In this document: piece after piece, positions 1 to 5,980 of the stretch
Position numbering within the stretch: position 1 is the first letter of the stretch
Layout: every line of letters begins with the position of its first letter
Notes under the pieces: generated by a model
The model's database searches: none
What the model was told of the DNA's origin: nothing
What the model saw: the letters and a program-made list of their open reading frames with translations, nothing else
Assembly: GCA_003133425.1 (NCBI GenBank)
Contig: PKXI01000386.1
Location: 1 to 5,980 of the forward strand
Direction of reading: 5' to 3'
Origin: Acidobacteriaceae bacterium
Lineage (GTDB): Bacteria > Acidobacteriota > Terriglobia > Terriglobales > Acidobacteriaceae
DNA length: 5,980 bases
Translations under genes and position numbers: made by a program

Positions 1-80
1 CTCATAGAGGCCGGTTAACAGGGCAATGCTCTCGTCGCTTTGGTAGGGGAGAAGGTTCCTCCCCTTACACCCTAGTCTAA

Positions 81-539
81 TCAGCGTGGAGAAGGAGGCA
101 ACTGCTTGGCAAGCTTCCTCCATGGGTGGCGGTGTAAGAGCTTGTAAATGTAGGCGACCGAAACTTCCCGTCCAAGTACCCGAATCAGAGCAGCATGTAC
201 CTGCATGGGAGTCAGCAGGGCACCGGTTTCTTGGTTGATTAGATTCTTGGCCAAGAACCCCCGCTCTTCCTCCAGCGGCATTAGACTCCATCTCCTGCCC
301 CCGCGCCCCTTACGCTCGAGACCGGTTGGACCGAATTTGTTGTATTCGCTTATCCATTTCCAGACTGCTTGGGTTGAGACCGCAAGCAGGTTCGCAACCC
401 GACTGGCACTGAATGGACCTTCCTGGGTCAACCAAACCGCCAAGCGGCGCTCATGCGCTGTTTTATCCGGCGCCGACTTGACCCAAGTCCTTAGTTGTTC
501 GGCGGTAAGCCACGGAGTGAGTTTGGTCGGTTTTCTCAT
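81..539 (-). CDS. IS630-type transposase N-terminal helix-turn-helix domain, catalytic domain missing
   Basis: This 152-residue protein resembles the DNA-binding half of IS630-family transposases, which recognises the ends of the element. A first helix-turn-helix lies at about residues 44-67 (SASRVANLLAVSTQAVWKW), followed by the basic linker GLERKGRGGRR near 73-83. A second, winged helix-turn-helix lies at about 110-141 (TPMQVHAALI...YKLLHRHPWRK). In intact relatives the HPWRK motif leads into a DDE nuclease domain of roughly 180 residues. Here the frame ends 11 residues after that motif, and no DDE-like sequence is visible in the 80 bases that remain. The frame one base back stays open to the window edge but does not read as a transposase. 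The start ATG at 539 has no clear ribosome binding site. It is most likely a transposase remnant; a stand-alone DNA-binding protein is the alternative. I see no terminal inverted repeats. Confidence 0.6.
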   Translation of the reverse strand: MRKPTKLTPWLTAEQLRTWVKSAPDKTAHERRLAVWLTQEGPFSASRVANLLAVSTQAVWKWISEYNKFGPTGLERKGRGGRRWSLMPLEEERGFLAKNLINQETGALLTPMQVHAALIRVLGREVSVAYIYKLLHRHPWRKLAKQLPPSPR

Positions 540-1639
540 GAATCAGCTCGGGGGAACTCTCTAACAATACTCTATATTTGATATCTGATAACAAAAGAAA
601 TACCCAAAAGAGAAGTGGCCGAATGTTGGCGAGCTCAAAGTCTAAGGACTCAATGCTAGCCAATCGACGCCTTCTCGACCTGAAGTTGCTAGGAAGGCAG
701 GGAATCGACAAGCTCACCGTCGAGTCCCGAATTCCTCCAATCGTTTCGAGGGCAAACTACGGAGTGCACCTCATTGTTGGAGCTTGCGGCCACTTCGGAA
801 GCGCATTTGCTCACTCATTCCGCTGGCCTTAAGACCGATCACAACGCGTCGAGGGCGCTTGTGCCCGAGCAAGCCGCTAGCATGTAGGTACCGGCTCCCA
901 ACATCTGGGTGCACTCTAGGGTGTGGCTTATGCGGCAGTCGCTGTAAGGCTCGCCGGGAATTAGCTTTAGGAGATTTCGGATCGCGGGCCGCGGGCTCGA
1001 GGAGACCAATGGTCAAATTCGCGCCTTACTGGACGCGCCGTGCGGAAGATGGCCAAGGCGGTCCTCGAGCCGGTCTTCAGGATAGATCAAGAGGCAGCGC
1101 AGTTTTCGCCGCTTCAAGTTGCGTGACAGGATGTCTGCCGCGGGTTGAGACACTCGTGTGCGTTGGTCAGCATGCCGATGAAGCTGTTCCGGTCCAGTTG
1201 GGTCCTGGAAACGCCACGGGACGGCGAGCAAAAGGGGGCCGTTTTGTCTGAAGCCGCACAGAGGGCTTGTTAAAAGCTACCAGCAACGAATTATCTTCAA
1301 AATCCGGCGATCCATAGCCTGAACGTGCGGCATAGTTAGTTAATAGATTGGGCATAATTCAGTTAAATGTACGGTGGCCGGGTATGGACAACGAAATACC
1401 GCTACGAGGTTCTCTTGGGGGAGACGTGGGGCGGCGCAGCCAGTAGAGGAACAAGTCCAGCTTTTGGTTTCCAAAAGTCAATGATTTGCTTATACGTACG
1501 GCAGATTGGCCACTGCTTGCTATTTCGCAGCTCCACTATACAGAATATACGTTATCAGACATTGCATCTATCGACGTCCCGGCACCTCCGATACCTCTCC
1601 AAGACGGTTAAGCGCGATCACGCCTTTCCCTACCCATCT
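540..1639. other. About 1.1 kb without a recognisable gene
   Basis: No open frame here gives a protein I recognise. The longest runs from 784 to 1251 on the plus strand (155 codons). It is rich in Arg, Gly and Cys, lacks a hydrophobic core pattern and has no convincing ribosome binding site. Minus-strand frames at 771-1016 and 1013-1231 are similarly uninformative. The part just upstream of the transposase remnant (about 560-606) is AT-rich and could hold a promoter, but no good hexamer pair stands out. A perfect 7-bp inverted repeat sits at 1461-1477. I see no tRNA, rRNA or CRISPR repeats. Inference: decayed accessory DNA between a mobile-element remnant and the lyase gene. Confidence 0.5.
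1461..1477. repeat. Short perfect inverted repeat (hairpin)
   Basis: CTTTTGG and CCAAAAG flank a TTT loop, giving a 7-bp stem. It has no run of T after it, so it is not a typical intrinsic terminator, and it lies too far beyond the lyase stop codon (about 165 bases) to be assigned to it with any confidence. Function unknown; it may be chance. Confidence 0.35.
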
Positions 1640-3058
<1,419 letters not shown>

Positions 3059-3078
3059 TCAATTTGGATATCGGCACG

Positions 3079-3106
3079 AGAATAGGTGATAAAGCCTCGA
3101 ATTCAA
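3079..3106 (-). promoter_or_regulatory. Possible sigma-70 promoter of tpl
   Basis: On the minus strand TTGAAT (3106-3101) and TATTCT (3084-3079) are separated by 16 bases. Each matches four of six consensus positions. Transcription would begin near 3072 and leave a leader of about 35 bases. The -35 element overlaps one of the ATTCA repeats, so a protein bound there could affect transcription. This is weak evidence based on consensus only. Confidence 0.3.
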
Positions 3107-3148
3107 ATACAGATTCAATGGTATTCAGGCAGAACGCAGATGTATTCG
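3101..3148. promoter_or_regulatory. Phased ATTCA repeats between tpl and the Lrp/AsnC gene; possible regulator binding region
   Basis: ATTCA occurs at 3101-3105, 3113-3117 and 3123-3127, and the near copy ATTCG at 3144-3148. Start-to-start distances are 12, 10 and 21 bases, close to one, one and two helical turns. Lrp/AsnC proteins are known to bind several sites on one face of the DNA and wrap it, often between their own gene and a divergent target. The binding role is inferred; the motif is short and AT-rich, so chance cannot be ruled out. Confidence 0.35.
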
Positions 3149-3182
3149 TAGATTATCGGCGGATTTACTTTATGATCGTTAG

Positions 3183-3704
3183 GTAAAAGCTGGAAGGAGA
3201 CCCAACTCGCCTCAATCTGACAGAGAAAAGCTCCTCGATCCCCTCGGCTGGAAGCTGCTGGTCGAACTGCAGACGGACGCGCGCATCTCTTTTGCGGAGC
3301 TTGGACGCCGCGTAGGACTCTCCACGCCCGCCGTTGCCGAGCGTGTACGCCGCATGGAAGACGAAGGAATCATCCGCGCCTACCGAGCCGAAATCGACCC
3401 CTCCAGCGTAGGCTTGCCCATCACAGCTTTCATTCGCATGAGTATTGTCGGCAATGTGCTGGAAAAACTCACCGAGCGAGTCCATGCAATGCCGGAAATC
3501 GTGGAGTGTCATCGCGGTACAGGAGAAGACTCCTTCATCCTGAAAGTCAACGTCGTCTCCGTGGAACAGCTAAAGGACGTAATCGATCGGCTCACGCCCT
3601 TCGGCACGACCTCGACGTCGTTGGTGCTTTCGTCACTTATCGAAAGAAACCTGCTCAGCCCTCTTAATCTCCAGTGGGCTGACTCCCGGAAACCGCGGGC
3701 CTAA
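3183..3704 (+). CDS. Lrp/AsnC-family transcriptional regulator, start codon missing or altered
   Basis: The reading frame encodes both parts of an Lrp/AsnC regulator. Counting codons from 3183, the winged helix-turn-helix is LLDPLGWKLLVELQ, then ARISFAELGRRVGLS, then TPAVAERVRRMEDEGII (about codons 17-63). The effector-binding RAM domain follows, with the typical ECHRGTGEDSFILKV and GTTSTSLVLSS segments. From LLD to the stop is 157 codons, the normal family size. The oddity is the 5' end: between the in-frame stop at 3180-3182 and the ATG at 3354 there is no ATG, GTG or TTG. Starting at 3354 would remove the helix-turn-helix, so the coordinates given are the open frame, not a proven start. 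An AAGGAG at 3194-3199 looks like a ribosome binding site but has no start codon at the right distance. One missing base near 3182 would join the frame to the ATG at 3172. Divergence from tpl suggests it regulates that gene. It may be a pseudogene or carry a sequence error. Confidence 0.75.
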   Translation, partial: VKAGRRPNSPQSDREKLLDPLGWKLLVELQTDARISFAELGRRVGLSTPAVAERVRRMEDEGIIRAYRAEIDPSSVGLPITAFIRMSIVGNVLEKLTERVHAMPEIVECHRGTGEDSFILKVNVVSVEQLKDVIDRLTPFGTTSTSLVLSSLIERNLLSPLNLQWADSRKPRA

Positions 3705-3732
3705 GAGCCGGAGACCTGCCAACACAAACCCC

Positions 3733-4725
3733 CTACTCGTGCGCTGTCGGCGGTGGCGGAGCTGTCGACGGCGGAACCGGCTTGCCATCGGCCGTCTGTG
3801 CTTCCATCAGTTCCACCCGGGTTCCATCCGGATCGTAGAGATTCACCTGCCGCTTGCCGTTCACGCCCACCCGAATCTCAAGCGGCTTCTGGTAGCTCAG
3901 ATAATTCTTGTACACAGGCCGCGCCTCCAGCTCCGCGACAGCCTTTTGGATATCAGGCACAACCAGCGACGTGTGATTCTGCGTGCCGAAAGTTGCAGGC
4001 AGTTGGCTGTAAAGCATCAGCTCGATGTAATCAGTCCCGTCTGGTACCTTAAGATTAATCCAACTCAGAATCTTCGGATCGCGGCCGCCGCGCCAGGTCT
4101 CTTTGAAGCCGAGAATATCTTCATAAAACGCGAGCGACTTCGGCGTGTTGCCGACCAGAAAACCCAGGTGATAGATCGACGGCGCGATACGCATGTCCGG
4201 CAGGGATTTCCCCGCTGCCTGCGCTTCCATTCCAGTCGGCAGTGTCTGAACGAATTCGACCAGCGTGCCGTCAGGATCCTTGATTTCGAACGCGTAGTCG
4301 CCCGTCCGTGTCTTGCCGCCGTTGCCCGGCTTCACATCGAACCCCTTCGACCGCAGGTACGTCCGCATTTGCTCGATGTCATCGACCGTGAAGCACAGGT
4401 GACTCATCATGTTCGGCGGTGCGGTTGGCGCATCGGTAAACAGCTCGACATGCTGGTGGTCGTTGATCTTGACGAATGCGATGCGGACCTGGTCGGTCCC
4501 CGGCTTCGTAAGGTCGTAGGCCTCATCGTATCCAAGCAAATCGTGCCAAAAGCCCATTGCCTTGGGAAGATCGGAAACGAAGTAGCCAACGTGCGAGATC
4601 CCTGTAATCCGTGGGCGCTGCGGCGTTGCGCTCTGAGCGAACAATGACGAAGTGGATATAAACAAAAATGCTGCTGCAACTAGTGCGAACGTGCGAATAC
4701 TGCAACTACGCTTGAAGCGCATCAT
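3733..4725 (-). CDS. Exported protein with two VOC (glyoxalase/dioxygenase-fold) domains
   Basis: The 330-residue product begins with a signal peptide: basic MMRFKR, a hydrophobic stretch at about 12-28, and a likely cleavage site after SLFA at residue 30. The mature protein has two vicinal oxygen chelate domains, about 41-161 and 183-309. Each shows the four usual metal-ligand positions: His45, Glu94, His109 and Glu157 in the first; His186, Glu235, His251 and Glu305 in the second. Both contain the DPDGT turn before the last ligand. The tail is proline-rich (PPSTAPPPPTAHE). VOC proteins include glyoxalase I, extradiol dioxygenases, epimerases and resistance proteins; the sequence does not tell me which, so the substrate is unknown. 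The gene starts 10 bp after the aldolase stop, so the two are probably co-transcribed. Two ATG codons stand in tandem; AAGGGGA ends only two bases before the first, so the second (4722) may be the one used. Export places it in the periplasm or outside. Confidence 0.82.
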   Translation of the reverse strand: MMRFKRSCSIRTFALVAAAFLFISTSSLFAQSATPQRPRITGISHVGYFVSDLPKAMGFWHDLLGYDEAYDLTKPGTDQVRIAFVKINDHQHVELFTDAPTAPPNMMSHLCFTVDDIEQMRTYLRSKGFDVKPGNGGKTRTGDYAFEIKDPDGTLVEFVQTLPTGMEAQAAGKSLPDMRIAPSIYHLGFLVGNTPKSLAFYEDILGFKETWRGGRDPKILSWINLKVPDGTDYIELMLYSQLPATFGTQNHTSLVVPDIQKAVAELEARPVYKNYLSYQKPLEIRVGVNGKRQVNLYDPDGTRVELMEAQTADGKPVPPSTAPPPPTAHE

Positions 4726-4727
4726 GG

Positions 4728-4734
4728 TCCCCTT
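4728..4734 (-). promoter_or_regulatory. Ribosome binding site of the VOC gene, filling the intergenic spacer
   Basis: AAGGGGA occupies most of the 10-base gap after the aldolase TAA (4736-4738). Spacing is two bases to the first ATG and five to the second, which favours the second. The tight packing supports co-transcription and possibly translational coupling with the aldolase. Confidence 0.55.
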
Positions 4735-4735
4735 C

Positions 4736-5791
4736 TTAATTCCTGATTTCAGCCAGCAGACCTTCTACTTCTGCCTTCTCCGCCGAAGTGAGAGGAAGCA
4801 GAGGTGCCCGTGAGTGCCCGCCGTAGTAGCCGTTGTAATCGCAGGCGTATTTTACGCCGCTGATTCCAAGGTCGCCAACGACGCGCTTGTTTGCACCGGC
4901 GATGCGCTTCTGCTTTTCTTCCGCAAGCTTCAAGTCGTGGTCTTTCCATGCGAGATAAACCTCCTGACACGCTTGTGGTGCGCATGCCGCAAGGGCCAGA
5001 ATGCCTCCGCTAGCACCCTCATTGAGTGAGGCGAGCATCGCCGATGCTGAACCACAGATAACCTGGAACCCAACTTCCTTGGTCCGTGTCTTGATCGGTG
5101 CAGACGGTGGAGCAGTCGCCAGAGCGACACCACTAGATAATTCGCCGGCCGAAACAAACGTGCTCGAACCTTCTGCCTTGGCGGTGAGCATCCGAGCCGT
5201 CACGGCTTCAAAGATTGGTGTAACCGTCTCGCTGCGCTTGGGCGCCGAGCGTGTTGCAGCTACCTGGTCGCGAATCCTGTCCACGCTGCCGCTGGAATCC
5301 TTGATGCCGATAATGTTTGGATGAGCCGCCAACTCGGCCACAATCTCAATGGGAATCTGGTAAGGAACGCACTTTGGGATGTTGTAAAGCAGAACCGGCA
5401 GCGGAGAACGATCGGCGACACTGCGAAAATAATGCAGCACGGCTGCCGAGGACATCTGGCCGGCATAGTAGCTGGATGTGCGAACCAGCACCGCATCGTA
5501 CTTATGCACTGCCGCGGCCTCGGCCAACTCAACCGTTCCCTTCACGCTCTCGCGGCCAATGCCAGCGATCAGTACCTTGTCCGGCGCCGTCGCTTCCGCG
5601 GCAACGCGCAGCACGTCGATAGTCTCCGCGTCGTTCAGCATGGGCGCCTCGCCGGTAGAGCCAAGGACAACCATCCCCGCCAGCAGGCTGCGCGAGTAGC
5701 GCGTCATGTTTGCTTCCAGTTTGCGAAAATACACCCGCTCGTCCGGGTAAAATGGAGTCGTTACGGCAGCAAAGACACCTTCAATCAGCAT
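4736..5791 (-). CDS. DHDPS/HOGA-family class I aldolase, 4-hydroxy-2-oxoglutarate aldolase-like, with internal insertion
   Basis: From the ATG at 5791 this is a 351-residue (beta/alpha)8-barrel lyase of the DHDPS/N-acetylneuraminate lyase family, which forms a Schiff base with a 2-oxo acid, usually pyruvate. Visible signatures are GSTGEAP near residue 44, the catalytic tyrosine in LLYNIP (Tyr136) and the Schiff-base lysine in GIKDSSG (Lys164). It resembles animal HOGA1 more than DapA: YYAGQMSSAAVLHYF, VADRSPLPVLLYNIP, AHPNIIGIKDS and the C-terminal GYYGG..RAPL all recall HOGA1. The Arg that follows the YNVPS motif in DapA is absent (YNIPKCVP). HOGA1 splits 4-hydroxy-2-oxoglutarate into pyruvate and glyoxylate. 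About 60 extra residues (about 182-241) separate the lysine strand from the FQVICGSA strand, explaining the length above the usual 295 or so. The frame is open to a TTG at 5836, with another ATG at 5827. I prefer 5791 because the conserved LIEGVFAAVTTPF begins there, though its ribosome binding site (AAGG, two bases away) is poor. It is the first gene of a unit with the VOC gene. Substrate uncertain. Confidence 0.83.
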   Translation of the reverse strand: MLIEGVFAAVTTPFYPDERVYFRKLEANMTRYSRSLLAGMVVLGSTGEAPMLNDAETIDVLRVAAEATAPDKVLIAGIGRESVKGTVELAEAAAVHKYDAVLVRTSSYYAGQMSSAAVLHYFRSVADRSPLPVLLYNIPKCVPYQIPIEIVAELAAHPNIIGIKDSSGSVDRIRDQVAATRSAPKRSETVTPIFEAVTARMLTAKAEGSSTFVSAGELSSGVALATAPPSAPIKTRTKEVGFQVICGSASAMLASLNEGASGGILALAACAPQACQEVYLAWKDHDLKLAEEKQKRIAGANKRVVGDLGISGVKYACDYNGYYGGHSRAPLLPLTSAEKAEVEGLLAEIRN

Positions 5792-5881
5792 GGCCTTATT
5801 GTAGAACCGGGAGCGCCGCCCGTGCATTTTGACCAACCTGCGCAGGCAGGAATGTGCCTAGCGGGCCGGTTTGAAAGGTGC

Positions 5882-5895
5882 CGGGCCTTGGCCCG
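5882..5895. repeat. GC-rich palindrome upstream of the aldolase gene
   Basis: CGGGCC and GGCCCG flank TT, a 14-base inverted repeat about 90 bases upstream of the preferred aldolase start. It could be an operator half-site pair or a small hairpin. There is no T run on either strand, so a terminator role is unlikely. The remaining upstream DNA (5837-5980) shows no promoter that I can place with confidence and no gene. Confidence 0.3.
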
Positions 5896-5980
5896 AACTT
5901 GAATTCGTCCAAATGAACGGAGGCTTTACAGGCTACGAAAAAACTCATTCCAGCATGGGATAAGCGAGGTTTTGTAACAG

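Noticed and set aside
1030..1100. Plus-strand stretch reading VRKMAKAVLEPVF, reminiscent of a reverse transcriptase segment of group II introns
   Set aside because: Too short, followed by stops, and none of the neighbouring reverse transcriptase motifs (such as YADD) is visible.
784..1251. 155-codon plus-strand open frame in the gap
   Set aside because: Arg/Gly/Cys-rich translation without domain-like pattern or ribosome binding site; frames on both strands here look equally random.
584..1559. 9-base inverted repeat TCTGATAAC (584-592) and GTTATCAGA (1551-1559) as element ends
   Set aside because: The match does not extend, and 9-base matches are expected by chance in about 1 kb of DNA compared with itself.
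3705..3732. Bidirectional terminator between the convergent regulator and VOC genes
   Set aside because: Only weak 3-4 bp stems can be drawn and there is no T run on either strand.
3739..4647. 302-codon plus-strand open frame opposite the VOC gene
   Set aside because: It is antisense to a gene with clear domains; the Arg/His/Leu-rich translation is a typical shadow of GC-rich coding DNA. The frames at 1775-2446 and 5321-5902 are rejected for the same reason.
5084..5248. Insertion in the aldolase as a tandem duplication (SAPK..ETV and SAPIKTRTKEV look alike)
   Set aside because: The similarity is short and the underlying codons do not match, so there is no support for duplication.
4736..5791. 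DapA (lysine biosynthesis) as the identity of the aldolase
   Set aside because: The substrate-binding Arg of the YNVPSRTG motif is replaced (YNIPKCVP), the C-terminus is HOGA1-like, and the neighbours are not lysine genes.

Overview
The window looks like a chromosomal segment of a medium-to-high GC free-living bacterium. Acidobacteriota is my best guess. It rests on the style of the proteins (a tyrosine phenol-lyase, an exported two-domain VOC protein and a HOGA1-like aldolase with an insertion) and not on any marker gene, so treat it as weak inference.

Layout, left to right. Positions 1-539 hold, on the minus strand, a short DNA-binding protein that matches only the N-terminal helix-turn-helix half of IS630-type transposases; the catalytic half is absent. 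Positions 540-1639 are about 1.1 kb in which I recognise no gene, only short unconvincing open frames, consistent with decayed mobile or intergenic DNA. Positions 1640-3037 (minus) carry a full-length PLP-dependent beta-eliminating lyase whose active-site residues identify it as tyrosine phenol-lyase rather than tryptophanase. Divergent from it, across a short regulatory gap, lies an Lrp/AsnC-family regulator (plus strand, to 3704). Its DNA-binding domain is in frame but has no normal start codon. Convergent with the regulator, ending only 28 bp away, is a two-gene minus-strand unit: a DHDPS/HOGA-family aldolase (4736-5791) followed after 10 bp by an exported protein with two VOC domains (3733-4725).

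How they may work together. The Lrp/AsnC gene is placed to control the lyase from the shared gap, which contains ATTCA repeats at roughly helical spacing. The lyase would split tyrosine into phenol, pyruvate and ammonia. The aldolase, if it acts like its HOGA1 relatives, would release pyruvate from a 4-hydroxy-2-oxo acid. A link between the lyase and the aldolase-VOC pair is only suggested by adjacency. The most interesting points are an Lrp-type regulator next to tpl, the apparently broken start of that regulator, a segment of about 60 residues inserted in the aldolase barrel, and complete metal-ligand sets in both VOC domains of an exported protein.
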